DNA of 64,000 bases from Pseudoalteromonas sp. P1-25. GTDB lineage: Bacteria; Pseudomonadota; Gammaproteobacteria; Enterobacterales; Alteromonadaceae. The position numbers and the translations under genes are program-made. The stretch is taken from positions 1 to 64,000 of the forward strand of contig NZ_LKDW01000025.1 in assembly GCF_001401805.1 (NCBI RefSeq). Direction: 5' to 3'. Shown here piece after piece: positions 51,664 through 60,839 of this stretch; the stretch's first letter is position 1, and each line of letters begins with the position of its first letter. The notes beneath the pieces were generated by a model. That model did not search any database. It was not told the origin of the DNA and saw nothing but the letters and a program-made list of their open reading frames with translations.

Positions 51664-52527
51664 ATGTGGAAAACAGTAAACGAGCACATTAGCCAAGCCA
51701 TTCATTATGACTTTAAACATACTTACAAACGCCAGCTGCAAAGTACAAATACCGATAAACTCTATCAATTAACTGATGGTAAGCACAATTACCTGGTTAA
51801 AATAGCCCTTAAAAACGAGCTAGATCGTCTAGAAAGCGAAGCGATTGGGCTTAAACAGCTTACACAAAATAGTGTTTTTATGGTGCCTGACTGCATTGTA
51901 ACAGGTGCTAATATTGAATTTTCGTTTATTGTACTTGAGTGGTTACTACTTGATAAACAGCCCCACACTCATTGGCACGATATGGGTAAGCAACTGGCTA
52001 TGCTGCATCAAAAGCACGACCAAGCAATGTTTGGATTTGACGAAGATAACTACCTAGCCACAACCGTGCAACCAAACCAATGGCATAAAAAGTGGGATTT
52101 ATTTTACGCAGAAGAGCGTATAGGCTGGCAACTTCAACTATTAGCCGAGAAAGGTATTGAGCTTGTAGAGCCTGAGCTATTAATTAACTTGGTAAAAGAG
52201 CAACTACATAGCCATGTAGTTCAGCCCTCTTTAGTACATGGTGATTTTTGGCGTGGAAATATGGGTTTTATTAAAAATGTACCCACCTTGTTTAACCCAG
52301 CATGCTATTACGGTGACCGCGAGGTCGATATCGCAATGAGTGAGCTATTTGCCCCCTTACCAGATGATTTTTATAACGCCTATAACGCGCAATACCCACT
52401 AAGCGATAACTATAATAAGCGTAAAGCGATATACCAGCTTTACCCTATTTTAAATCACGCAAATATTTTTGCAGGGCATTACCTTACTCAAGCTAAGCAA
52501 CATATTGATACGCTGCTATCGCTTTAA
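51664..52527 (+). CDS. Fructosamine kinase family protein
   Basis: The 287-residue protein belongs to the FN3K/YniA family, which phosphorylates sugar adducts on protein lysines and so helps deglycate proteins. It shows the ATP-binding KIA lysine (YLVKIALKNEL), the catalytic loop LVHGDFWRGNMGF and the metal Asp region YYGDREVDIAMSEL (here DREVD in place of DFG). Length equals E. coli YniA (286). It is divergent from the DUF445 gene. Confidence 0.92.
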   Translation: MWKTVNEHISQAIHYDFKHTYKRQLQSTNTDKLYQLTDGKHNYLVKIALKNELDRLESEAIGLKQLTQNSVFMVPDCIVTGANIEFSFIVLEWLLLDKQPHTHWHDMGKQLAMLHQKHDQAMFGFDEDNYLATTVQPNQWHKKWDLFYAEERIGWQLQLLAEKGIELVEPELLINLVKEQLHSHVVQPSLVHGDFWRGNMGFIKNVPTLFNPACYYGDREVDIAMSELFAPLPDDFYNAYNAQYPLSDNYNKRKAIYQLYPILNHANIFAGHYLTQAKQHIDTLLSL

Positions 52528-52722
52528 ATAATAATGCCTCTAAGGCGTAAAGTTACTGTCATAAACGTCGCTTCAGCACTATAGTTAAAAGGATGTAATT
52601 AAGGCTCAATACCTTGTTGTTTAGTTCAGTTTTGAGCCATCAAGTTGTTGCTAGGATAACCGCACAACTTAATTAATGCGTATCAACAAGTTAATTCTTA
52701 CCTTGGTACTATTGGAGTGATT

Positions 52723-52926
52723 ATGAAAGATTTTTTATCACAACGTATCACCTGCCCTCACTGTGGCAACCACATACACCTAGATATCGACGCAAGCATG
52801 GGAGATCAAGACTACATTGAAGAATGCAGTGCCTGTTGTAACCCTATTCATTTAAATATGCATATAGACCATGCTCATAAAAAATTAGAGTTACACATAG
52901 ACAGCGACGATGAGCAAATTTTTTAG
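52723..52926 (+). CDS. Small CPXCG-type cysteine-rich zinc protein
   Basis: The 67-residue protein has two Cys pairs, CPHCGN near residue 13 and CSACCNP further on, typical of the CPXCG cysteine-rich family and expected to bind one zinc. The C-terminus is acidic and His-rich. The function is unknown. The ATG has GGAG 5 nt upstream; an in-frame GTG two codons earlier is less likely. Its stop overlaps the end of ribE by 4 nt on the opposite strand. Confidence 0.82.
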   Translation: MKDFLSQRITCPHCGNHIHLDIDASMGDQDYIEECSACCNPIHLNMHIDHAHKKLELHIDSDDEQIF

Positions 52927-53549
52927 CCCTGGTGGCGTAAGTAATTTTCTACCGTGTTAACAATGGTATAAGTTTGTTGATCAACTTCTATATTTAGTTC
53001 ATCACCCTCTTGTGCGTTACCTAAATTTGTAATGGCCAGCGTTTCGGGGATCAAGTGTAACCAAAACCCCTGCTCGTCAATTTCGCCCACGGTTAAACTT
53101 GCGCCATTTATTGCTACAAAGCCTTTGTATAAAACATACTTTTGCCATTTAGACGGTAGGCTTAACTGAATTTTACAGTTGTTTTGCTCTTTGACTATTT
53201 GCTTGATTTGGGCAGTACAGTGAATGTGCCCAGATACAATATGGCCACCTAGTTCAGTACCAAAAGTGACTGAACGCTCGTAATTGACTAAACTACCTAC
53301 TGCAAGCTTGCCTAAATTGGTAAGTAATAATGTTTCATCGATTACATCAAAGTGCACTTGTGCCACTACATCATGGTTACTTAATTCTACTTTAACCACT
53401 GTTAGGCAACAGCCATTAATTGCAATACTGGCCCCTAAATCAAGGTGTTTAACGTATTCATCACCTACCGATACAACCAAGCGTAAAACCCCTTCAGTGT
53501 GTGTGGTAGATACAACAGTGGCTTGAGTTTGAACGATTCCTGTAAACAT
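52923..53549 (-). CDS. ribE: Riboflavin synthase alpha subunit
   Basis: Riboflavin synthase dismutates two lumazines to riboflavin and the pyrimidinedione. It is a duplicated lumazine-binding beta-barrel: MFTGIVQTQA opens the first copy, with SIAINGCCLTVV, and the second has HIVSGHIHCTAQI and VAINGASLTVGE. Length is 208 residues. It is divergent from the MATE pump gene, the same neighbourhood as E. coli ribC-mdtK. The 128-bp gap is too short and unlike an FMN riboswitch. Confidence 0.95.
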   Translation of the reverse strand: MFTGIVQTQATVVSTTHTEGVLRLVVSVGDEYVKHLDLGASIAINGCCLTVVKVELSNHDVVAQVHFDVIDETLLLTNLGKLAVGSLVNYERSVTFGTELGGHIVSGHIHCTAQIKQIVKEQNNCKIQLSLPSKWQKYVLYKGFVAINGASLTVGEIDEQGFWLHLIPETLAITNLGNAQEGDELNIEVDQQTYTIVNTVENYLRHQG

Positions 53550-53677
53550 AAAATCACTTAAAATTATTACAAAGTGCTAGTTTAACGTATCAACGGGTAA
53601 AATCATTCACTACAGTGATTTTTATTTGAAACACAATCGATTACAATTGCGCCCTGTTTTATCAAATAGCTGTTTTT

Positions 53678-55027
53678 ATGACCTTTAGTAGCTGGGAAGC
53701 CAAACGTTTAATTACCCTTGCCGTACCTGTATTTTTAGCACAAGTAACACTCGTTTTAATGTCGGTGGTCGACACTATTATGGCAGGCCAAGTAAGCCCC
53801 ACAGATTTAGCTGCACTATCGATTGCAACCGGTATATGGAACCCGTTATTACTAGCGCTGCAAGGTATTTTGCTCGCGTTAACTGGGATTATTGCCCAAT
53901 TTGCAGGTGCTAATGATAAAAAAGGCATTAGCCATTATTTTCAGCAAGCACTGTATTTAACCGCAATTTTAAGCACAATTGGTTTTGGTATCGCCAACCT
54001 AGCCGATATTGTTATTTTAAAACTCGATACAACCCCCGCTATTGCAAGCCTTGCGCATGACTATATTCATTTTGTGAAATGGGGCGCCTTTGGTTTTTTA
54101 ATTTTTACCGTTTATCGCAATATGACCGAAGGCATGGGGATGACAAAACCGGCTTTTTATATCAGCTTGCTGGGCCTTGGCGTTAACATTCCGGCTAACT
54201 ATATTTTTATAAATGGTTTATTTGGCTTACCAGCTTTAGGCGGTGCGGGGTGTGGCATTGCTACAGCATTGGTGCTAACGGTAATGGCTGCTGCACAAGT
54301 AACCTATTGCCAGTTTAGTAAAAAAATAGATGCAAAAGCCCTGCTGGCAAATTTTGAAAAGCCCAATATTAAAACCATTGGCATTATTACCAAATTAGGT
54401 ATACCCATTTCGTTGGCCACCTTCTTTGAAATTACGCTATTTGCGTGCATACCTTTGTTTATTGCACACTTAGGTGCTGTTGCAGTGTCGGGCCATCAAA
54501 TTGCAGGAAGCGTAACTGCATTATTATTTATGATGCCACTGAGCTTATCTATCGCCATTAGTATTCGTATTGGTAATTTATTTGGTCAAAACCATTTAAG
54601 CCAATTAAAAACTGCCATATCGACCAGCTACATATTAGCCATTGCTATAGCGTTGTTTTTAGCATTTATAACCTTTATTGGCCGCAATTTAATAAGCCAA
54701 CTATACACCGACAGCCCAGCTGTTATTGCCTTAGCTAGCTCTATTATGATTTTAGCCTGTATTTATCAAATTCCTGATGCACTGCAAGTCGCTGCCAATG
54801 GCATATTAAGGGGTTTAAAGCATACTCAGCCTATATCGTATATAACGTTTATATCGTACTGGTTAATCGGTTTTGCTTTAGGTTACGTATTAGGAAGAAC
54901 AGATTTAATTGTGCCCGCCATGGGGCCGCACGGTTTTTGGATAGGTATTATTTTTGGTTTAACCGTTGCTGCTGTGTGGCTTATGTTCACCGTTAATAAG
55001 CGATTAAAGCAGGCGCCATTTGTATAA
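53678..55027 (+). CDS. MATE family multidrug efflux pump (NorM/MdtK type)
   Basis: The 449-residue protein has twelve membrane helices in two six-helix halves. The opening KRLITLAVPVFLAQVTLVLMSVVDTIMAGQ with its conserved Asp and the second half's ISLATFFEITLFACIPLFIAHLG-type segment are typical of NorM. It exports cationic drugs using sodium or protons. It ends with overlap into the DUF3080 lipoprotein gene. Confidence 0.92.
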   Translation: MTFSSWEAKRLITLAVPVFLAQVTLVLMSVVDTIMAGQVSPTDLAALSIATGIWNPLLLALQGILLALTGIIAQFAGANDKKGISHYFQQALYLTAILSTIGFGIANLADIVILKLDTTPAIASLAHDYIHFVKWGAFGFLIFTVYRNMTEGMGMTKPAFYISLLGLGVNIPANYIFINGLFGLPALGGAGCGIATALVLTVMAAAQVTYCQFSKKIDAKALLANFEKPNIKTIGIITKLGIPISLATFFEITLFACIPLFIAHLGAVAVSGHQIAGSVTALLFMMPLSLSIAISIRIGNLFGQNHLSQLKTAISTSYILAIAIALFLAFITFIGRNLISQLYTDSPAVIALASSIMILACIYQIPDALQVAANGILRGLKHTQPISYITFISYWLIGFALGYVLGRTDLIVPAMGPHGFWIGIIFGLTVAAVWLMFTVNKRLKQAPFV

Positions 55028-56066
55028 AAAACCCCTTACATTATTATCTAGCAAAACATGGTTAAGCTATTTATTAGCTGTGTGTTGCGCCGTGCTTGCT
55101 GGGTGTTCAAAAGCGCCCAGCACCACGTATCAAACATACACAGAACGCTTAAGTAATACCCTTGAAATCCAGGCCCCAAGCTTAAGTAAGCCTGCTCCAA
55201 TTAGCCCGCTATTACCCCCAAATACGCTTACTAAAGGCAGCACTATCAGCTTGGTCGAACTTGCCAGTCTAGGCCATTGTAAACTCAGCTTACTTATTAG
55301 CGAGCATAATAATCAGCTAGGCAAAACGGCAGGCTATGCCAGTGTTTTAAAGTATCAAATAGAGTTTGTGCAAAATGCGCAGCAGTGCTTAAGCACACTT
55401 AAGCCTGACTCAAACATTTACAAAACCCTATTAAATGCAAAAGCGCAAAAAGAGCAAACACTAAACCACTACTTTAATTTAATGCTGTATAACGAATTAG
55501 AGCTTAAAAACACGTGGCAAGCTAGCAGCGCAGAGCTTGCTGTGGCGCCGGCTGGGTATAGCGACACCGTAGCGGCCATGCAGAAGCTTGTACAGTTAAA
55601 GCGCCACATACTCAATAAACACTATTTAAAAATCAACTCCGCAGACATATTTAACGCGTTAGAGCAGCTTAACAAGTACCGTTTTAACCAATTACTTATT
55701 TACTCTGCGCGTTTGCAAATAGCATTTAATAATTCAGCAACGCAATTTATTCAGTCGCAATCAATTGATGAGATATGCCCAGCAGGAAAAAATAAAAAAG
55801 TAGCGACAATAGTTAGCAACGTCTTCCAAAAGTTTTACCTCAAAGAAATACAGCCTTATCAGGCTAATTTAGCAGGCTACCTTGAAACACTATTACCTCT
55901 GTATAGCCAACTTTGGCTTGACGAACCCATAACAAATAGCCAAATAAACATTTTGATAGCGCAGAATTCGCAAAATAATCTATTAAACCAGCTTAAAGGC
56001 TCAGCCAAAAAACACGTAACCTGGTGGCAAAACTTTTATAAAACGTGTGAAATCAGCCCAATATGA
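55020..56066 (+). CDS. DUF3080-like lipoprotein
   Basis: The 348-residue protein has a lipoprotein signal with lipobox LAGC (Cys29) and a helical mature domain. Segments such as GHCKLSLLISEHNNQLGKTAGYASVL and KYQIEFVQNAQQCLSTLKPDS match a family recalled as DUF3080, often found beside NorM-type pumps. The function is unknown. TTG at 55020 overlaps the pump gene by 8 nt, so it is probably translated by coupling; no ATG fits the signal peptide. Confidence 0.75.
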   Translation: MYKKPLTLLSSKTWLSYLLAVCCAVLAGCSKAPSTTYQTYTERLSNTLEIQAPSLSKPAPISPLLPPNTLTKGSTISLVELASLGHCKLSLLISEHNNQLGKTAGYASVLKYQIEFVQNAQQCLSTLKPDSNIYKTLLNAKAQKEQTLNHYFNLMLYNELELKNTWQASSAELAVAPAGYSDTVAAMQKLVQLKRHILNKHYLKINSADIFNALEQLNKYRFNQLLIYSARLQIAFNNSATQFIQSQSIDEICPAGKNKKVATIVSNVFQKFYLKEIQPYQANLAGYLETLLPLYSQLWLDEPITNSQINILIAQNSQNNLLNQLKGSAKKHVTWWQNFYKTCEISPI

Positions 56067-56180
56067 ATAAAAAAACGGCAAATAAACCTAAAAGCAACAA
56101 ACTTGCTTGATTCACCACTCACCACGCTATATATTAGCGGCCGCTGGTAAATTATATTCACCGCATCTTAATTAGGTAAT

Positions 56181-56257
<77 letters not shown>

Positions 56258-56302
56258 AATTTATTCTTCCCTATGAATAAATATAATTAAGTTATTATTT
56301 AT

Positions 56303-56379
<77 letters not shown>

Positions 56380-56414
56380 AAACTATTCTTCCTTTTGAAT
56401 AAATATATATTTTT

Positions 56415-56485
56415 ACGACTGTAGCTCATTTGGTTAGCACTACTTATTCTCTGTAACCCACACCGAGAACGATGGCACCAAAACT
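56415..56485 (+). pseudogene. Decayed third tRNA-Val copy
   Basis: ACGACTGTAGCTCATTTGG and TTAGC repeat the acceptor and D arm of copy 2. The anticodon arm and T arm are then lost, with only a GCACCAAAACTA remnant of the 3' end. The downstream flank (CCAAAACTACTCCC) copies the flank of copy 2 (CCAAAACTATTCTT), which shows that the whole unit was duplicated. Confidence 0.8.
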
Positions 56486-56687
56486 ACTCCCCCTTCGAAA
56501 AAATACTTACAGTAAGTATAAAATTGTTTAAATATATATGTCGCCGTATTGCGTATGAATTAATGCAGCTTGCTCTTTAATGCCAAATAAACCAGTTACT
56601 TTAGGGTACTAATTTTGATTGATTTATATACTATTTATTAAGAGTTTGATTATAATCACTTAGCGGTTTTTTTAAGTGAGTTTAGGT

Positions 56688-58325
56688 ATGGTGCGGATTG
56701 GTAAATTAACAGTGTTGTTCTTTTGCATTTTGTTTAGCCCGCTAGTACATGCATACCCACTAAATACTGATAAAATTACGCTAAAAGATGATGACCTGTG
56801 GCGTCCTGTCACAGCATTTAATACCACACCTTCTGCTCAACAAGTCATTACATCATATAAAAACAGTTCTGAAATAAGCACTCTGCTCGGTAAAAGTGGC
56901 GCTGTAGTGACAAAAGTGGCACTAAATAGCCCCGCCACTGGTGATTGGTATGTGCTTCCTCAGGCCAATTTTATCGATGTTGGCCTAGCCTTTTGGCAAA
57001 CCGAACAGGGGGATATAGTTAAGCTTGCTGATTTTTCGCAGACTCATGTAAACCAACAGGCCATTTTAATGCATGGTCAGGCATTTAAACTGCCCTTTTT
57101 TGAACCAAGCAAGGGCTATTTGTGGATATATTTAGAAGCCAAACATTACCCTACCCCAGTTGATCTGACTATTTTAGATGAGGGTGCATTTTTACATCAT
57201 CAATTTTATATAAACTCAATAAGCCTTATTGCTATTTCAGTCATGCTTACTTTAGCAATATTGGCCTTGGTAATGTTTTTAAATGTAAAACAAAAAGTGG
57301 CCTTATTTTGTGCTGGCTATGTTGGTTTACATGGCTTTGGTTGGGCGTTTGCCTCAGGTGCTGTCAATGCAGTTTACGCCAGTCCCACTTTTAATAAACA
57401 TTACTTAGGTATGTATTTATTCGCCTTTGCTGTGAGTTGCGCTGGCGCATTTACCTACTACCTATTTAACTTTTATAAAGAAAAAACAAACAAGCTGACA
57501 CGCGCATTAAAATACTTCTCTATTACTGCCTTTGTATGTGGCGTTTGCAGTCTATTAATGCCCTTTTATGTGGTGTTTTATACCGCGCATTTTTTAGCAG
57601 CAATATGGGTTACGCTTAGTTTAACTACCGGGTTTGCTATGCTTAGCCTGAACGATTTTAGAGCCAAGTACTTTTTATTTGGCAATGTGCTCTATAGCCT
57701 CTCATTAGTAGTCTACGTTGCGTTTCATTTTAATTTAATAAATGCAACATCAGCAGAAATCTTTGTGCTGATCGCTTTAGCAATAGATTGCGTGTGTATA
57801 TTATTATCTTTATCTGAGTGGCTGAAGTTAAAGCATCAAGCGTTTAATACCTTATTGTATGAATCTCGCTTTGACCCTCTAACCCAAGTTGGCAACCGAT
57901 TATTATTAGATGATGAGCTGGTTAAACTTGCACATAGTGCTTACATCATTGTGTTTATAGATTGTGATGGAATAAAAAAAATAAACGATGGGCTTGGGCA
58001 CGCCAAAGGGGATGCGTTTTTAATTAATGCAGCAAAATTAATGACACACCATTTAGCGCAAGACGGCACTGTATTTAGAACCGGGGGCGATGAATTTATT
58101 TGGTTATGTAAAGTCAAAAACAAATCACACCTCCCCCAGCTTAAAACCACGCTCACCCAAAAGCTCAAAGCATTACATAACACTATACAGCGTCAATGGC
58201 CGCAATCAGGTATTAGTTATGGCATAGCATCAAGCGATGAATGCCAAAACCATACCGAGTGTTTAACCTTAGCGGATCAGCGTATGTATAACTTAAAATC
58301 AGCCCATAAACTCAAAGTATGCTGA
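56688..58325 (+). CDS. Membrane diguanylate cyclase with 7TMR-DISM sensor
   Basis: The 545-residue protein has a signal peptide (ends LVHA), a periplasmic DISM-like sensor domain (about residues 25-180, with LWRPV and a later WIYLEAKHYPTPVDL), seven membrane helices (about 185-385) and a cytoplasmic GGDEF domain. The active site is FRTGGDEFIW and the metal region IDCDGIKKINDGLGHAKGD. No RxxD inhibitory site precedes GGDEF, unlike the cyclase at 3540. The ATG at 56688 is chosen so that the signal peptide starts cleanly. The ligand of the sensor is unknown. Confidence 0.87.
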   Translation: MVRIGKLTVLFFCILFSPLVHAYPLNTDKITLKDDDLWRPVTAFNTTPSAQQVITSYKNSSEISTLLGKSGAVVTKVALNSPATGDWYVLPQANFIDVGLAFWQTEQGDIVKLADFSQTHVNQQAILMHGQAFKLPFFEPSKGYLWIYLEAKHYPTPVDLTILDEGAFLHHQFYINSISLIAISVMLTLAILALVMFLNVKQKVALFCAGYVGLHGFGWAFASGAVNAVYASPTFNKHYLGMYLFAFAVSCAGAFTYYLFNFYKEKTNKLTRALKYFSITAFVCGVCSLLMPFYVVFYTAHFLAAIWVTLSLTTGFAMLSLNDFRAKYFLFGNVLYSLSLVVYVAFHFNLINATSAEIFVLIALAIDCVCILLSLSEWLKLKHQAFNTLLYESRFDPLTQVGNRLLLDDELVKLAHSAYIIVFIDCDGIKKINDGLGHAKGDAFLINAAKLMTHHLAQDGTVFRTGGDEFIWLCKVKNKSHLPQLKTTLTQKLKALHNTIQRQWPQSGISYGIASSDECQNHTECLTLADQRMYNLKSAHKLKVC

Positions 58326-58355
58326 GTTAATAGTGTGCACTTTTAGGCTTGTTAC

Positions 58356-59303
58356 TTACCATAGTGTATTTAGATCATTAACCGTGTTAAGTACACTCGT
58401 GTATCCACCAGTAACTACGTACCATTGTGTTGGATTTAGATAATAAACATGATTTTTTTGCCAAGCGTTGGAATTTTTTATAAAAGGTGAACTAGTTAAT
58501 GCTTGCTTAATATTACTTTGTTCTGCGGTTGCTAGCCCTCTGTCGAGTATAAATAACCAATCAGGTTTTTTTTCTATGTATGCTTTTGTAAGGGTTGCAG
58601 CATGTTTGGCTTTTTGTGCTTTAGTTTGCTTTTTATTTGCTTTACTGTCGGTTTGTTTATTAATTTTACCAACGCTTGGAATACCTAACAGGTCATACAC
58701 CATACCAAACCTATCGCCAGGTAAATGTGCAATAAACACATCTTTTACGGTAAATAAAACTAGCCCCGCACCTTTACTTTTTGCTTTAGCCTGCAAAGTT
58801 AGGATTTTACTGTTTAGCTTTTCCCACAGTGACTTTGCTTGTTGTTTTTTATCAAAAATACTGCCCAGTAATAAAACATTTCTTTTAACGCTAGGCACAA
58901 AGCTATCGGCATTAACGGTTAAATCAATAGTTGGCGCAATACCCGATAATTTATCAAGGGCCTTACGGCTTCGGCCACCCACAATAATAAGGTCAGGTTT
59001 TATATCTTTGAGCTTTGCATAGTCGGGTTTAAATAAACTACCCGCTATTGCTTTATCAGAGGTGTTATAACCTGCCAAATAATCTGGGAACACGCCCTTA
59101 GCTACAGCGGTTACTTCAACATCAAGCGCTGTTATGGTATCGAGTACACCTAAATCAAAAACAACCACTTTTTTAGGTTTTTGTTTTATAACAACAGGCT
59201 TCTTTCCTGCATGCTCTATTGTTAAAGGGTAGTTGGCAAAACTTGCCACTGAATAAAAGCCGAACACTAAAATTATAAGTATATTTAAAAATTGACCGTA
59301 CAT
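58356..59303 (-). CDS. Siderophore ABC transporter substrate-binding protein (FatB/CeuE-like)
   Basis: The 315-residue periplasmic protein belongs to the class III (BtuF/FatB) binding proteins for iron-siderophores. A signal peptide ends near SFANY. Two lobes joined by a long helix are suggested by VVFDLGVLDTITALDV, IKPDLIIVGGRSRKAL and the C-terminal lobe AYIEKKPDWLFILDRG. A Lys/Gln-rich insertion (residues about 215-240, NKKQTKAQKAKH) is unusual. ATG 59303 has AGGA upstream. The permease and ATPase genes are not next to it. It converges on the cyclase gene. Confidence 0.85.
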   Translation of the reverse strand: MYGQFLNILIILVFGFYSVASFANYPLTIEHAGKKPVVIKQKPKKVVVFDLGVLDTITALDVEVTAVAKGVFPDYLAGYNTSDKAIAGSLFKPDYAKLKDIKPDLIIVGGRSRKALDKLSGIAPTIDLTVNADSFVPSVKRNVLLLGSIFDKKQQAKSLWEKLNSKILTLQAKAKSKGAGLVLFTVKDVFIAHLPGDRFGMVYDLLGIPSVGKINKQTDSKANKKQTKAQKAKHAATLTKAYIEKKPDWLFILDRGLATAEQSNIKQALTSSPFIKNSNAWQKNHVYYLNPTQWYVVTGGYTSVLNTVNDLNTLW

Positions 59304-59460
59304 TATTACTATTTCCTTTTGTGTAAGTATAGGTAATTGGTAGGCCATGCTATCACGCACACCCAAAAATGATAATGAGTCGTATTTGTTTTATTGGGTA
59401 TAAAAGCGGTTTTTTGCGTTGCAGTTTCTAGAACACTAAGACACTTCTTCGCGTTTGTGA

Positions 59461-59717
59461 GGGTCTGTTGATCTTTGCGGACTAAAATTTGTTTAAACTA
59501 GGGGCTATTTAATCACAGTGCGATTTTTGTAACATGATGGATTAAGCAAAAGCCGAATTACTAAGAGTAAATAGTCCCCAGGGAGACCCTTTGGGCAGCG
59601 GCTGTTTGGCGTTAATACGACGTTAGCGCCTATTTATAGGGAATAACGAGATAGGCTCGACTTTGCCTAAATACCAAACAGACTGATGAGAAGTTAACTT
59701 AAAAGCTCAACATACTC
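59461..59717. mobile_element. MITE-like non-coding element with terminal inverted repeats
   Basis: The 257-bp element starts GGGTCTGTTGATCTTT (59461-59476) and ends with the inverted match AAAGCTCAACATACTC (59702-59717), 13 of 16 positions. Inside are two more inverted pairs: CTGTTTGG (59602-59609) with CCAAACAG (59674-59681), and GCCTAT (59628-59633) with ATAGGC (59651-59656). No coding frame is present. No clear target duplication could be seen. It fills most of the 423-bp gap between the binding-protein gene and the LysR gene, and nothing else was seen in the rest of that gap. Confidence 0.68.
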
Positions 59718-59726
59718 TAATTACTA

Positions 59727-60644
59727 TTACATACTTTGGCATATTTCAGTGTTCCAGGCTTTAGGTAAATTACCTTTAATATGATCTATAAAGGCGCGTT
59801 GCTTTTTCGCTAATTTACCAAATGGGTAACATAGCCAAATAGGCAGTGGATCCGCTACCCAGTCGTTTAAACAACGCTCAAAACACCCAGGGTGAGCATT
59901 GAGCCGCATGCTGGCTTGCCACAGTGGTAATAAACCCAGCCCATGCCCATGGCTTATTGCATCCCCCTGTAACACGAGCTGATCAGACTGAATACGTGAT
60001 GAAGGTACCGGCACACTTAATGTTGTCCCACGCTGATCAGTCATCACTAGCTGCTCGCTTTTATTCCCAAGTAATTGAAGCCATTGTGTGTTTATCAAAT
60101 CTTCCGGTGATTGTGGGTAGCCGTTACGGCTAAAATACTCTTTACTACCAAATACTCCTTGCCATAACATGCAGAGTTTTTCTTGGCGTTGGCTGGTCTC
60201 TGGGAGAGAGCCCATACAAAGTAAAATATGATCTCGCCACTGATTTGAATTTGCCTTTATATCTGTTTTTAAAGTCACGCTCACATCAGGAAAGCGCGTT
60301 AAAAACTGAGCAACCACATCGCCTAGCCAACCTCTTAATAAACCATTATCAACATACACAACCACCTCGCCTTGTATCTTTTCATCGAGTGTAGCTAGTT
60401 CATGTTTGGCCTCATTAGCAATGCGAAGTATTTGCTCGCAATAACTATAAAAGCGCAGCCCTGCCTCCGTAGGGACTAAGCTTTTAGGCATTCTTTTTAA
60501 TAAAGTATAACCTGTATCTTGCTCTAAATTTTTTAGGTGTCGGCTAAGAGTTGATTTAGATAACTGAAGCGTTTTTGCAGAACTTGATAAACTGCCCGAA
60601 CTAACAACAGACACAAAACTATGTAATTCTTTAAACTGTAACAC
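59727..60644 (-). CDS. LysR family regulator (IrgB-like position)
   Basis: The 305-residue protein has a LysR helix-turn-helix (SGSLSSSAKTLQLSKSTLSRHLKNLE) and a periplasmic-binding-protein-like effector domain. It is divergent from the siderophore receptor gene, like Vibrio cholerae irgB and irgA, where IrgB activates irgA. GTG at 60644 is chosen: AGGAGG lies 5 nt before it, whereas the longer TTG frame at 60659 would start within that ribosome binding site. The effector is unknown. Confidence 0.87.
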   Translation of the reverse strand: MLQFKELHSFVSVVSSGSLSSSAKTLQLSKSTLSRHLKNLEQDTGYTLLKRMPKSLVPTEAGLRFYSYCEQILRIANEAKHELATLDEKIQGEVVVYVDNGLLRGWLGDVVAQFLTRFPDVSVTLKTDIKANSNQWRDHILLCMGSLPETSQRQEKLCMLWQGVFGSKEYFSRNGYPQSPEDLINTQWLQLLGNKSEQLVMTDQRGTTLSVPVPSSRIQSDQLVLQGDAISHGHGLGLLPLWQASMRLNAHPGCFERCLNDWVADPLPIWLCYPFGKLAKKQRAFIDHIKGNLPKAWNTEICQSM

Positions 60645-60723
60645 TATAACCTCCTGCAACGTTTGAAATAAAAAACAGGCTTATACCTACAGTTAAACCT
60701 GTTTGTCATAAACAAACGAGTGC

Positions 60724-60750
60724 AATGTGTTGCGGCTTTTGCAACACATT
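60724..60750. promoter_or_regulatory. 10-bp perfect inverted repeat, candidate LysR operator
   Basis: AATGTGTTGC (60724-60733) and GCAACACATT (60741-60750) are exact inverted copies around GGCTTTT. The repeat lies in the divergent gap between the LysR gene and the receptor gene. Two weaker inverted pairs lie on its left side: AAACAGG (60673-60679) with CCTGTTT (60698-60704), and GTTTGT (60701-60706) with ACAAAC (60712-60717). Confidence 0.6.
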
Positions 60751-60773
60751 GTTCCATTCAATTTTCTTTACAT

Positions 60774-60792
60774 GATAACAATAAGAATTATC
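60774..60792. promoter_or_regulatory. Fur box upstream of the siderophore receptor
   Basis: GATAACAATAAGAATTATC matches the 19-bp Fur consensus GATAATGATAATCATTATC at 15 positions. It lies 48 nt before the receptor ATG, so iron repression is expected. Confidence 0.82.
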
Positions 60793-60839
60793 ATTTGCAC
60801 TTTATAAATAAAGGTCTACACGTAAAGGAGAACATTTTA

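Noticed and set aside
53550..53677. A possible FMN riboswitch before ribE.
   Set aside because: The divergent gap is only 128 bp and shows none of the conserved RFN helices.
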